Below, piece after piece: positions 12,173 to 20,553 of a stretch of DNA of 24,683 nucleotides. Position numbers and translations under genes: made by a program. This stretch comes from a virus. How positions within the stretch are numbered: the first letter of the stretch is position 1; each line of letters starts with the position of its first letter. The stretch lies in IMG/VR virus record IMGVR_UViG_3300032240_000516, positions 1 through 24,683 of that record, one strand, 5' to 3'. Below the pieces are notes generated by a model. The model was given only the letters and a program-made list of their open reading frames with translations. It ran no database searches and was not told the origin of the DNA.

Positions 12173-12359
12173 TATTTTCTCCTAATTCAATTATAAATGT
12201 ATTTTTATCTGGATTGTAAGATACAACCAAACCTGTTTCTCCTTCTGGATTTAAGATCAATTCAGAAGGAACTTCAACTGACTTTAATGTTTTAAGCATA
12301 GCAACCATTAAAGATGTGACACTAATTTGTTGATTAATATCTACTGTCTCTTCTGACAT
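12102..12359 (-). CDS. Small acidic protein of unknown function
   Basis: An 85-residue protein. The first ~58 residues (helix, then ELILNPEG, GLVVSYNPDKN, FIIEL) look like a small alpha-beta fold. The tail is low-complexity and repeats ELGENNG twice. It is joined to the gene upstream by TAATG and overlaps the MazG-like gene by 71 bases in another frame. No family is recognised. Confidence 0.65.
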   Translation of the reverse strand: MSEETVDINQQISVTSLMVAMLKTLKSVEVPSELILNPEGETGLVVSYNPDKNTFIIELGENNGSNNNEQLQSASELGENNGDSE

Positions 12360-12589
12360 TACCCCTCCACATATATATCTACTTTATTATTTTCCTTTAG
12401 CCAATCAAAGGTTTTCATTAGATATTCTCTTGTTTCACAATTAGAGCATCCGTCAAACGGTTGATAAGGCTCAAAGCCTTCTGCTACCTCTTCCATATCA
12501 TATAGTGTATTAAAACATTGTTCCATATGATAAATTACAGTATCTTCTAAGCTTTTTGCTTCTTCTTCAGTTAATTTTACTTCTATCAT
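12359..12589 (-). CDS. Small acidic protein of unknown function downstream of dnaE
   Basis: A 76-residue acidic protein that begins in an ATGA overlap with dnaE. The N-terminal half is a helix (LTEEEAKSLEDTVIYHMEQC). The second half has a CSNC pair plus a preceding Cys, perhaps a metal site, and a helical end. The position suggests a replication accessory, but I recognise no family. Confidence 0.7.
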   Translation of the reverse strand: MIEVKLTEEEAKSLEDTVIYHMEQCFNTLYDMEEVAEGFEPYQPFDGCSNCETREYLMKTFDWLKENNKVDIYVEG

Positions 12590-15500
12590 TTTATTTCCTT
12601 TACTAATAAAGTTCCATCTTCTAATTTAGAAAGAGTAATATCGCAAATCATTCCTTCTCTCATTTTAGCCAAAGCAAACTTATACATTGTTGGAAATGCA
12701 ATTGCACGTTCCAACTCTCTATCCTTGTTGGTTAAAACAATGTGAGCCATCATTTTTCCAGCCTTAGTTTTGTAAGGCGTAAAATTTAATACCATGTATT
12801 GATCATCAGGTATATTATCATAACTTGCACGATATAGATAGTCCACAAAAACATCATCTGAATCTGGCTTAATATCAGAAACCTTTACGTATCTTGCAAT
12901 ACGATTATCTCCTACAAGGATAAAATACATCTGACCAATTTCAATTTGAGTTTGTTCATTATGAAATAGTCCTACGGAACCAGTTTCATCTACAAGCTCA
13001 ACTCTAGCCCAGCCAGTTCCTCTTTTAATTCCTTTAACCATTCCAAACATCACAAACGATCCAAGGTCTTCAAACTCTTCAATTGGTTTAGCTTGTGCCT
13101 TAATCCATGGTGGAAGGTCTAGTAAATTAAATTGTGGAATACCAAGGTATTCATAAAAATTGTCTTGCTCTAATCCTGATCTTGGATTGTCTTTAAACGC
13201 TGCCGCCCCAATAGAGTTAAGAGCACCAATAGCACGACTGTTGATACCACTGCCTTTAGCAGAGGCTTTTTTGGTAAAATCTTCATAACTTAAATATGGC
13301 CTTTCTTTAATAATTTTTGCAGAGATATTGTCAGAAATAAATTTAATATCTGCTAAACCAAACCTCATGGCTTGAGCTTGCAAAGAAAAATCAATTTCGG
13401 ATTCATTAATGTGTGGGAGAAGAACTTTTAACCCAAGTCTCTTACTCTCAATTAGATATTCAGTTCTTGAATCAATTGATTGTTCATTCTTTAAGATTGC
13501 GAACATAAACTCTAGTGGATAATAATGCTTAAGCCATGCTGTCCAATAGGATACCATAGAATAAGCAACAGCGTGTGAGCGGTTAAAAGAATATCCAGCA
13601 TGTGCTTCAAAATCATGCCAAAGATGTTCTGCTTGCTCTTTTGTAATGTGTTGAGATGCACCAGTAACAAATTGATCTTTAAACTGATCAAATTCTTTTG
13701 CATCTTTCTTTTTACCAATAATCTTACGAACCTTATCAGCTTCAGACCATGACATTCCGCCCAAATATACGCAAGCCTGCATAACCTGTTCCTGATAAAT
13801 GATTACTCCGTAAGTATTTTTTGTAAATGGTTGCATGATTGGATGAACAAACTCAATCAGCTCCTTGCCATTTTTACGGTTAATGTAAGAAGCACCTACA
13901 GTATTCATTGCTCCTGGACGAACTAAAGCATTTGATGCTGCAAGGTCTTCAAAATTATCTACTCCCATTTTAATTAAGAGGTTAGTGTATGGAGTTGCTT
14001 CCGCCTGAAAAACACCCTTGGTATATCCATCACTAAGATCTCTATACACTGCTCTATCATCTAATGCAATTTCTGAAAGTACAATATCTTTATCGTAACG
14101 GTCTTTAATTGAAGCCAATGTATCCGAAATGATTGATAGTGCTTTAAGTCCAAGTGCATCCAGCTTAATCAAACCAACATCTGCAACTTGATCCATATCG
14201 TATCCAACTACTGGAATACGACCAGAAACTTTATCTTGTGGGTCTTCACGAGTTTCAATTGGTGCATAGTTACGAAGGTCATCCTTTGCCACAACAACAC
14301 CTGCTGCGTGAACTCCAGTACTTCGAATTCTTCCTCGCCAATTATTAGCAAGCCATTCTACTTCTGGATACTTATTGCGAAACTCTCTAGTATTAGGTGA
14401 ATCAACATAATCTTCAAATGTATCTACTGATTTTAGTGCACGATTAACTTCCTGCAATGGAATCATAAATACACGAGCAGCATCACGAATTGCACCCTTA
14501 TCTTTAAAATAAGTAAAGGTTGAAATAGATGCTACGTGCTTAAACCGCTTCTTAAGATATTCTTTAACCTCTTTACGACGACGGTCTTCAAAGTCAGTGT
14601 CAATATCGGGGAAGTCATTACGCTCTGGATTAATAAAACGGAAGAAAAGTAAATCATATTTAATTGGATCAACTTCAGTAATACCTAGTGTATAGCAAAC
14701 TAGGGAACCTGCAGCAGATCCACGACCAGGACCAACTCGAATACCATTATCTTTAGCCCAATTAATCATATCTGAAACAATTAAGAAATAAGAAGCAAAG
14801 TTTTTTGAGGCAATTACAGCAAGCTCTTCTTCTAGTCTATCTAAGTAAACTTTGTCAGATGCCTTTCCTAGGCGTTGTAAGCCCTTTAGAGACAGTTTGC
14901 GAAGAGTTGTATCAGCATTGGTCTTTGGAACTGGCAAAAGGTCTAGGCCTTGATTAAAGTCGTATTCTTCAATCTGGTCAGCAATTAAATCTGAATTATC
15001 TAAAATATCTGTTCTGGTAATTCCAGTCTCTGCAAATTTGGTAGCCATTTCTTCACGACTCATAATAAACAAATCTAAATGCTCAAATGAAATACGACGG
15101 TCTGGCCAAAGATAATTAAATCTTTCAAACATATCAGTCATTGTACGTGATTTATCAAAATCAAGATCCTTGTTTACTTTAGGGGATGTTGATAAAATTA
15201 ACATAGCTTCTTCTGCAGACCTTTCACTTTCTTTTGAGAAGTGTGCATCTGCTGTTGCCACAGACTTAATTCCAGCCTCGTCTGCAAGTTGAAGCAACTT
15301 ATTGTTTACATCTACTGGATTGTCTGGCTGAACCTCTACATAAAAGTTGTCACCAAAATTTTGTTTAAACCATTTTAAAATCATACGTGCTTCTTGGTCA
15401 TCCTGCTTTTCAATTGCTTTGGATACCAAGCCATTTAAACAACCAGAAAGAATAATAATATCTTCTTTGTATTCTAAAAGAATCTCACGGTCAATACGTG

Positions 15501-15864
15501 GCTTATGATAAAAACCTTCTGTCCATGCAAGTTCTTGCAAACGATGAATATTATTTAAACCATTTTGATTTTTTGCAAGCAAGATAATGTGGTTGTATGC
15601 TTGAATTGTTTTATCAGTTTTAGATGAACGATCAAATCTATCTGTTGGAGAAATGTATGCTTCAACGCCAAGGATCGGCTTTATACCAAGTTCCTTTGCT
15701 GCTATTTGTAAATCTCTATGTGATGACAAAGTTCCGTGGTCTGTAATTGCAATTGCTGTTTGCCCATTATCTTTTGCAGCCTGCATCAATTCTTTTGGAG
15801 AGTTATATCCATCCATTAATGAGTAATAGGAATGTACATGTAAGTGCGTAAAGTCTTTATTCAA
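12586..15864 (-). CDS. dnaE: DNA polymerase III alpha subunit (family C), DnaE-like
   Basis: A 1092-residue replicative polymerase, slightly shorter than cellular DnaE (about 1160). The N-terminal PHP domain keeps its metal ligands (HVHS at 9-12, TDH at 41-43, E68, and DAH near 206), so it may proofread. The polymerase core has PGRGSAAGS near 377, catalytic acids PDIDTDFE near 420 and LDALGLK near 569. A helix-hairpin-helix region and an OB fold near 935-965 (GSFVMFGMVKG) follow. The start is TTG because it lies just before the PHP His motif and the first ATG would delete it. It overlaps the 47-residue zinc gene by 8 bases. Confidence 0.97.
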   Translation of the reverse strand: MNKDFTHLHVHSYYSLMDGYNSPKELMQAAKDNGQTAIAITDHGTLSSHRDLQIAAKELGIKPILGVEAYISPTDRFDRSSKTDKTIQAYNHIILLAKNQNGLNNIHRLQELAWTEGFYHKPRIDREILLEYKEDIIILSGCLNGLVSKAIEKQDDQEARMILKWFKQNFGDNFYVEVQPDNPVDVNNKLLQLADEAGIKSVATADAHFSKESERSAEEAMLILSTSPKVNKDLDFDKSRTMTDMFERFNYLWPDRRISFEHLDLFIMSREEMATKFAETGITRTDILDNSDLIADQIEEYDFNQGLDLLPVPKTNADTTLRKLSLKGLQRLGKASDKVYLDRLEEELAVIASKNFASYFLIVSDMINWAKDNGIRVGPGRGSAAGSLVCYTLGITEVDPIKYDLLFFRFINPERNDFPDIDTDFEDRRRKEVKEYLKKRFKHVASISTFTYFKDKGAIRDAARVFMIPLQEVNRALKSVDTFEDYVDSPNTREFRNKYPEVEWLANNWRGRIRSTGVHAAGVVVAKDDLRNYAPIETREDPQDKVSGRIPVVGYDMDQVADVGLIKLDALGLKALSIISDTLASIKDRYDKDIVLSEIALDDRAVYRDLSDGYTKGVFQAEATPYTNLLIKMGVDNFEDLAASNALVRPGAMNTVGASYINRKNGKELIEFVHPIMQPFTKNTYGVIIYQEQVMQACVYLGGMSWSEADKVRKIIGKKKDAKEFDQFKDQFVTGASQHITKEQAEHLWHDFEAHAGYSFNRSHAVAYSMVSYWTAWLKHYYPLEFMFAILKNEQSIDSRTEYLIESKRLGLKVLLPHINESEIDFSLQAQAMRFGLADIKFISDNISAKIIKERPYLSYEDFTKKASAKGSGINSRAIGALNSIGAAAFKDNPRSGLEQDNFYEYLGIPQFNLLDLPPWIKAQAKPIEEFEDLGSFVMFGMVKGIKRGTGWARVELVDETGSVGLFHNEQTQIEIGQMYFILVGDNRIARYVKVSDIKPDSDDVFVDYLYRASYDNIPDDQYMVLNFTPYKTKAGKMMAHIVLTNKDRELERAIAFPTMYKFALAKMREGMICDITLSKLEDGTLLVKEIK

Positions 15865-16000
15865 AGTCTACCTGATTTTCAAAGTGTTCTGAGAGAATTG
15901 TTTGCTTATCGTCATCCATGGCACCACAAGATACACAGGTTACTTGACCGTCAAGGTCCAGCTCAAAGACACATCCTTCTTTATTGCATGATATTGTCAT
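15857..16000 (-). CDS. 47-residue zinc-ribbon protein
   Basis: This short gene lies between the 68-residue gene and dnaE. The ATG has AGGAGG 6 bases upstream and forms TAATG with the previous stop, and its own end overlaps the dnaE start. The product begins MTISCNKEGCVFELD and has four Cys (C5, C10, C22, C25) in a zinc-ribbon spacing, then an acidic tail. A polymerase or SSB partner is possible by position only. Confidence 0.8.
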   Translation of the reverse strand: MTISCNKEGCVFELDLDGQVTCVSCGAMDDDKQTILSEHFENQVDFE

Positions 16001-16206
16001 TAGTACCCTCCTAAACATTCATTACGTGTATGATAAAGTCTAATCTTTGTCATAGTTTTTTTGTTTGGTGCATCTAAATCTTCACCACATGTGCTGCAAT
16101 TAAATGACCATTCTTTTGTAAAGAAGTTGTATCCATAACCATTAGACTCTCTGTATTTATTAGCTACAAAAGTCTCAAATGGATCTGGAATCTCTAAGTT
16201 AATCAT
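16000..16206 (-). CDS. Small Cys/His zinc-binding protein
   Basis: A 68-residue protein with CSTC (C37, C40) and a later HTRNEC, a likely single zinc site. The N-terminus is aromatic-rich (YRESNGYGYNFFTKEW). The ribosome site is weak (GGCGG, close to the ATG), so it may be expressed at low level behind the terminator that follows the SSB gene. It overlaps the next gene by one base. No family is recognised. Confidence 0.65.
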   Translation of the reverse strand: MINLEIPDPFETFVANKYRESNGYGYNFFTKEWSFNCSTCGEDLDAPNKKTMTKIRLYHTRNECLGGY

Positions 16207-16230
16207 TTCCGCCGTTTTCTAAATATAAGA

Positions 16231-16252
16231 TGGGGGTGGTTGCCCACCCCCA
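16231..16252 (-). terminator. Strong GC hairpin after the SSB gene
   Basis: TGGGGGTGG and CCACCCCCA form a perfect 9-bp stem with loop GCAA on the minus strand, 6 bases after the SSB stop. The following TCTTATATTT is only partly T-rich. It probably trims or protects the SSB message while letting some transcription through to dnaE. Confidence 0.6.
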
Positions 16253-16257
16253 CCGTA

Positions 16258-16932
16258 TTACCACTCTAGGTTGCTACCTGTTGAGGAAGATGACTCTTCC
16301 TTATCGCCTTCACCAAATAGGTAAAAGGTTTCTTGATCTGCATATGGCAGGTCTCGCACTGCAGTTTTTTCTAGTTCGAAGATTTCAAGCTTTGATGAAT
16401 CAAACTTAACTTCGTCCTTAGCAAGTGGGATGATTGTGTAACTTGTATCTGTTTTTGTACCACTACGCTTGATACGCCAAACAAGATTGCTGATGCTACC
16501 CATTTCACCAGCGTATTCAATTAATGTAGGCGTGACAGTCTTTCCGCTGCTGCCCTGTGAAAGGATTGCAACGTAAGGCTCCTCTTTGCCATCATCTACA
16601 AGAACATTAATATAGAGACGTGAACGTCCCTTCCAACCAGCCTTAAAGTCTTTGCGATGTTGTTCACAACCCCAGCACTTGCCTTGATCGTCCATAGAAC
16701 ATAAAGCCTTACGGCGATAGTCTTTTGGATTTGTGTGCTCAACAGCAATAAAGCCTAGTCCAGCTTTTTCTGAATAATCGGGTGAATCAGGATCTAGTTC
16801 CTGAAGGAATCTTACTTTTACGCTTTCGCCGTCTTCTAGTTTTACCCAACGGCCTTTAGCTGTATCGCCACCTGAAGACTGTGGCTTGTCCAACGTTTTG
16901 TTTAGGTCTTTTAATCCCTTAACGATACCCAT
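16258..16932 (-). CDS. Single-stranded DNA-binding protein, T4 gp32-like
   Basis: A 224-residue protein laid out like phage gp32. A basic N-terminus is followed by an OB-fold core with an inserted zinc site (C78, C86, C89, H92 in CSMDDQGKCWGCEQH), then a Ser-rich acidic tail (GDKEESSSS) of the kind that contacts replication partners. It would coat single strands for DnaE, DnaB and RecA. It has its own promoter and an AAGGAG site 6 bases before the ATG, and is closed by a strong hairpin, which fits the high level such proteins need. Confidence 0.85.
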   Translation of the reverse strand: MGIVKGLKDLNKTLDKPQSSGGDTAKGRWVKLEDGESVKVRFLQELDPDSPDYSEKAGLGFIAVEHTNPKDYRRKALCSMDDQGKCWGCEQHRKDFKAGWKGRSRLYINVLVDDGKEEPYVAILSQGSSGKTVTPTLIEYAGEMGSISNLVWRIKRSGTKTDTSYTIIPLAKDEVKFDSSKLEIFELEKTAVRDLPYADQETFYLFGEGDKEESSSSTGSNLEW

Positions 16933-16982
16933 ATGTATCTCCTTTATTATGTAGTTGATGGTGTAAATCCATCTGTATTACT

Positions 16983-17011
16983 ATTATATCATTGCCAACC
17001 AAGATATTCAA
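16983..17011 (-). promoter_or_regulatory. Promoter for the SSB gene
   Basis: The minus strand reads TTGAAT (17006-17011), 17 bases, then TGATATAAT with the -10 at 16983-16988. The TGA of the extended box is the stop codon of the primase gene. The leader to the ATG is about 44 bases. Confidence 0.72.
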
Positions 17012-17969
17012 TGTGCGACACTGAATTTTTTATACAGGTTTTAATTTCTTCATCAGTCATATCGCCTGCATCTTTTGCATCATGTGGGTATATCTTACCA
17101 TAAGATTCTGAAGCCCACAAGACATCTTTATTTCTTAATTTATGAACAATGTTATTGCCCAATGCTCTTCCAGCCTGATCGTTGTCAGTCATTATAATAA
17201 GTCTATTAAAATATTTATTAAGTAGACCCAAATTATTTGCAGAAATGTGTCCACCTAAAGTTGCCACAACATTTGGAAATCCAGCTTGATGAACTCTCAT
17301 AGCATCAAAGCTAGACTCCACAATGATACAAGTTGCACCGATACGCTTAGCACGATTAATGTTAAAGAGGGTAGCATTTCTTGGAAGCCCTGGGGAGTTC
17401 TTGAACTCTTTGGCCTTAACACTTCTGCCAACAATGCCAACACACATACCATCTGGACTATGAACAGGAACTGTAACCATAGATCTGTTATTAGAATAGC
17501 CAACATTAAAATACTCCAAAGTTTCATCTGTAAATCCACGAGTATACATATACTCTTTGCCTTCAGAAAATTCTTTCATCTCTAAAGAAAGTTTATCTAA
17601 TACATCTTTATCAAACTCAATAAAATCTGGTTTATCTTCTAGCACATCTTCAAGCAAATCATCGAAGTCTGCTAGGACTTCTGCCTCTTTTGCAGTAATA
17701 AATCTTAATGCTTCATAATCATTGCGATTTGTAATCCGCTTTACAAGATCATTAAGGGTTCCGCTTTCTCCACATGAAGGGTTAAAGCAAAGCCATGCAC
17801 CCTTTTCTCTACTAACGCTACAGCTTGGACTATGATTGTTAGAATGAAATGGGCAATACACAAGAAAATCATTCCCAGTTTCGCCAGCAATCTTTATATT
17901 GAGCGACTTAAGAATAGATTTAATGTGTGATGGCGTATAGCGGACGACATTACTTTGCAATATTTTCAT
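16989..17969 (-). CDS. dnaG: DnaG-like primase
   Basis: A 326-residue primase that would make RNA primers for lagging-strand synthesis. The N-terminal CHC2 zinc domain has C39, H42, C61 and C66 (YCPFH, LCFNPSC). The TOPRIM core has E218 in IIVESSFDAMR and D262-x-D264 in IMTDNDQAGR. It lacks the C-terminal helicase-binding domain of cellular DnaG, so it is a short phage form that may contact DnaB another way. It overlaps dnaB by 20 bases. Confidence 0.92.
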   Translation of the reverse strand: MKILQSNVVRYTPSHIKSILKSLNIKIAGETGNDFLVYCPFHSNNHSPSCSVSREKGAWLCFNPSCGESGTLNDLVKRITNRNDYEALRFITAKEAEVLADFDDLLEDVLEDKPDFIEFDKDVLDKLSLEMKEFSEGKEYMYTRGFTDETLEYFNVGYSNNRSMVTVPVHSPDGMCVGIVGRSVKAKEFKNSPGLPRNATLFNINRAKRIGATCIIVESSFDAMRVHQAGFPNVVATLGGHISANNLGLLNKYFNRLIIMTDNDQAGRALGNNIVHKLRNKDVLWASESYGKIYPHDAKDAGDMTDEEIKTCIKNSVSHIEYLGWQ

Positions 17970-19176
17970 AAATCTCTTTGATAATTCCTCGGTTGATATC
18001 CCAGTCTAGGTAAAAATCAAATGCATCTCCGTGACGATTCTTGCGAGATACAATTTCAATCATATTTGTATCTGTGTAGCGATGAATAGCAATAGCCATA
18101 TCAGCATCATATTCAATTGCCTTTGACCATGCAACTTGCGAAAGCATTGGTGGATTATCTTGATCTGATATATCATCCATTGTTGCTGCAGTAATATCAA
18201 TTACTGGAATATTATTATTCATAGCAAGCATTTTGAACTCACGAGAAATATTCATGTTACGTTCTGTTGCACCAGTACTACGTTTTGTATCAACAAACAG
18301 CTGATGATAATCTAAAATAACCATGTCTGGTTTATGCTGGTCAATCTTTGCTTGAACTGTATTGGCACTTACTTCACCCATACCTTCATTTGATACAAGA
18401 ACAAAACCATTCTTGTCAGCAAAATTCTTTTTACCCCATGAATGGAAATCGTCTACGTTTACATCACCTCTAGAAAAATCAGAAGCTTTAAATAAACCAG
18501 AGCCCATCATAGTATAGATACGGTTACGCATATCTTCTGGAGACATTTCAAGGGATACAATCATTGGCTTAAAGCCTTGCTCCCAAGCCTTACAAGCAAG
18601 ATATGATGTAAACCAAGTCTTACCCTTTCCTGGCCAACCAATAGCCACAATAAGGTGTCCTGGGGCCATACCAGTTGCATAGGCAGTATCAATTGCTTTA
18701 AACCCTGTAGGGATTCCTGGACTGCCACCCATGACTGCGGAACGTGCACGAAGTTGCTCAAAGTATTTTTCTGCTGATTCAAAATCAGTTACGTCAATAT
18801 CACGGACATTGCTTGTAAACTTAGAAAGACTGGCAAGGTCTGATTGCATTTGTGCAATAACTCTAGAAGGTGCATCTTCTTTAAGACCTGCACCACCACG
18901 TAAAATAATTGTCTTTAACTTATTGGCAAGATACTCTGTTTTAAGTTGGTCTAAATAATATCCAGTTTCTGCTTTTGGATCAGATGCCTCAAAATCTCTG
19001 AAACGTTCTTGGAGAATGCCAACTTCTGGAACAGCTTTAAACTTATAGTAGTATGACTTTAAGCCATCCCATACATCTTTATGAGAGGTAAATAGTTCAT
19101 CAACATTATCCGCAAGGATAGTGCTTATATCTTTATTCTTGCAAACCGCTGATATTAACGTTGCTTCTGTGTTCAT
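17950..19176 (-). CDS. dnaB: DnaB-like replicative helicase
   Basis: A 408-residue hexameric helicase of RecA fold. A divergent N-terminal helical part (1-120) precedes the ATPase. That has Walker A GWPGKGKT (180-187), catalytic E210 in SLEMS, Walker B MVILDY (285-290), and the later WSKAIEYDAD and RKNRHGD regions typical of DnaB. Phage SP-type and T7-like helicases differ in having fused primase. Here primase is separate and directly downstream. It overlaps the gene upstream by 44 bases. Confidence 0.93.
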   Translation of the reverse strand: MNTEATLISAVCKNKDISTILADNVDELFTSHKDVWDGLKSYYYKFKAVPEVGILQERFRDFEASDPKAETGYYLDQLKTEYLANKLKTIILRGGAGLKEDAPSRVIAQMQSDLASLSKFTSNVRDIDVTDFESAEKYFEQLRARSAVMGGSPGIPTGFKAIDTAYATGMAPGHLIVAIGWPGKGKTWFTSYLACKAWEQGFKPMIVSLEMSPEDMRNRIYTMMGSGLFKASDFSRGDVNVDDFHSWGKKNFADKNGFVLVSNEGMGEVSANTVQAKIDQHKPDMVILDYHQLFVDTKRSTGATERNMNISREFKMLAMNNNIPVIDITAATMDDISDQDNPPMLSQVAWSKAIEYDADMAIAIHRYTDTNMIEIVSRKNRHGDAFDFYLDWDINRGIIKEIYENIAK

Positions 19177-19510
19177 TTAACCGCCTCTCTCTTTCTTCCA
19201 CCATTGCCTTAGTCTTAGATCTTAGCATATCTCTATGTGTTTTGTCATCTTCCATATCTTTCCAAAGCTTGTCTAGCTTGTCAAAATTATAAAAGAACCA
19301 GTTTAATGGATGACCGTACTTAGATAGAGTAAAGTAATACCCTATAAGATCTTGTGCCCTGCTATATCCTACACTATCAATCAAATCTTGCATAGCCCAT
19401 TTTTCTTTAAAACGATTTAAAGTAGGCTTCTTTCCATATCTCTCTTCAAATAAAGATACGTAAAGAGTAATAAGAGCATGGGGCTCTTGATTACCTTGTT
19501 TAGTTGCCAC
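19133..19510 (-). CDS. Basic helical protein, candidate helicase loader
   Basis: A 125-residue, Lys/Arg- and aromatic-rich helical protein directly before and overlapping dnaB by 44 bases. It starts with GTG, 8 bases after AAGGA. Residues ~20-70 hold a patterned core (YGKKPTLNRFKEKWAMQDL, then GYYFTLSKYGHPLNWFFYNF). Phage helicase loaders are often small helical proteins encoded here, so that is my guess from position only. Confidence 0.7.
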   Translation of the reverse strand: MATKQGNQEPHALITLYVSLFEERYGKKPTLNRFKEKWAMQDLIDSVGYSRAQDLIGYYFTLSKYGHPLNWFFYNFDKLDKLWKDMEDDKTHRDMLRSKTKAMVEERERRLNEHRSNVNISGLQE

Positions 19511-19718
19511 CCTTTAATTCCTTTTCCATTTCATTTGCTTTCTGGACTAGTTTTTCTTCTACAAACTTATATACACGATCAGTTGCAGCATCTACATTCT
19601 CACCACTTCTTACGATGTCTTCCACTCCGATACCAATTCGAACGCTCTCGTAATTCCCCAGGTTCCTTGTGTAATGGAGATCTACCTTCACTATTGTGCT
19701 TGATGATTCTTGGCTCAT
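19500..19718 (-). CDS. Small protein of unknown function overlapping the gene upstream
   Basis: A 72-residue protein with a beta-like first half (IVKVDLHYTRNLGNYESVRI, then GIGVEDIV) and a helical second half. GAGG lies about 6 bases before the ATG. The whole first half is read in a different frame over the 3' end of the preceding gene (119 bases). The regular strand pattern suggests a real folded protein. No family is recognised. Confidence 0.7.
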   Translation of the reverse strand: MSQESSSTIVKVDLHYTRNLGNYESVRIGIGVEDIVRSGENVDAATDRVYKFVEEKLVQKANEMEKELKGGN

Positions 19719-19935
19719 TATTTTCCTCTTCCGTAGCAGCGAACCCCATTGGGAGTCCCTTTTTAGTTCTTGGTGTATCTGAAAGTATGCTGGCTACTTC
19801 CATCCATGCACCCGCAATTGTAATTAACCCAACAACATTTTTCTTTTTATTAGCATGCATAGATGCAATATCAAGATTATAAGCAATACGTTCAAGAGCT
19901 AGATCTTCATCTAGGTCTTCAAATTCTTCAGTCAT
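19600..19935 (-). CDS. Small protein of unknown function with overprinted C-terminus
   Basis: A 111-residue protein. ATG 19935 is preferred over a TTG at 19956 because GGAAAG precedes it and it gives a short 8-base overlap with the HTH gene. Residues 1-55 are helical (LDEDLALERIAYNLDIASMH, VVGLITIAGAWMEVASIL). The last ~40 residues are basic and disordered-looking (WYRSGRHRKKW) and lie over the start of the next gene. The function is unknown. Confidence 0.6.
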   Translation of the reverse strand: MTEEFEDLDEDLALERIAYNLDIASMHANKKKNVVGLITIAGAWMEVASILSDTPRTKKGLPMGFAATEEENNEPRIIKHNSEGRSPLHKEPGELRERSNWYRSGRHRKKW

Positions 19936-20419
19936 TAGCTTTCCAAACTGGGACAAACTGTCCCTCAGATGTCTTAGTATACAATATGATGTTGTGTTTT
20001 ATCAAGGCCTTTAACTCAGATTTTGTAGGAAGTTTTTCAATTTCCCTGCCTGCTGAAATTATATAATCATATAGTTCAAGAATATCGTCTTCGCTAAACA
20101 TATACTGAGACCATTTAAAGTTTTCTGCATTTCCAATAGGATAGACCTTTTGTGGTGCACGTACTTTACCCTCAAGTATGTAATCTTGAATTGTAACTCT
20201 GTGTTTATTCAGCATCTTGCAAACTTCTGCTAAAGTATAAGCATTTTGCTTATACTTTTTTACATCAGAAAATACATACAAGACTCTTTTCTTATCCTCA
20301 TAAGACCATGCGATCAAAGTGTTTTTAACCCTAGATGATTTCAAGACTTTATGAAGCTTTTTGTTCAGGTAGAAATACCGAAATTTTTCTTGTGGTCTTG
20401 TTCCTTTTGATCTAGCCAT
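19928..20419 (-). CDS. MerR/excisionase-like helix-turn-helix DNA-binding protein
   Basis: A 163-residue protein. The first ~55 residues (RYFYLNKKLHKVLKSSR, then IAWSYEDKKRVLYVFSDV) form a strand-rich part. Residues ~60-85 (AYTLAEVCKMLNKHRVTIQD) are a winged HTH of the MerR/Xis type, followed by a wing-like segment and SEDDILELYDYI. The C-terminus ends GQFVPVWKAND. I recall this architecture from other phage proteins labelled as HTH DNA-binding. It is a candidate binder for the operator-like sites in the window. It overlaps the zinc ribbon gene by 55 bases. Confidence 0.75.
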   Translation of the reverse strand: MARSKGTRPQEKFRYFYLNKKLHKVLKSSRVKNTLIAWSYEDKKRVLYVFSDVKKYKQNAYTLAEVCKMLNKHRVTIQDYILEGKVRAPQKVYPIGNAENFKWSQYMFSEDDILELYDYIISAGREIEKLPTKSELKALIKHNIILYTKTSEGQFVPVWKAND

Positions 20420-20553
20420 TTTCCGAATGCACTCGTTTCTTTACTAATCATCCATCTTTTACCGCACATCAAGCAGTAAAGTTCTATGTGAAGCTTCTGA
20501 GAGAATACTCTATCTACAAATACTCTTCCTCCGCATTTCTTACATTTCATCAT
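20365..20553 (-). CDS. Small zinc-ribbon protein
   Basis: A 62-residue protein with two CxxC pairs (C4/C7 in KCKKCGG and C27/C30 in YCLMCGK), a one-zinc ribbon, then a basic helix. It begins in ATGA with the phosphoesterase stop (a second ATG three bases on is also possible) and overlaps the HTH gene by 55 bases. The function is unknown. Confidence 0.7.
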   Translation of the reverse strand: MMKCKKCGGRVFVDRVFSQKLHIELYCLMCGKRWMISKETSAFGKWLDQKEQDHKKNFGIST

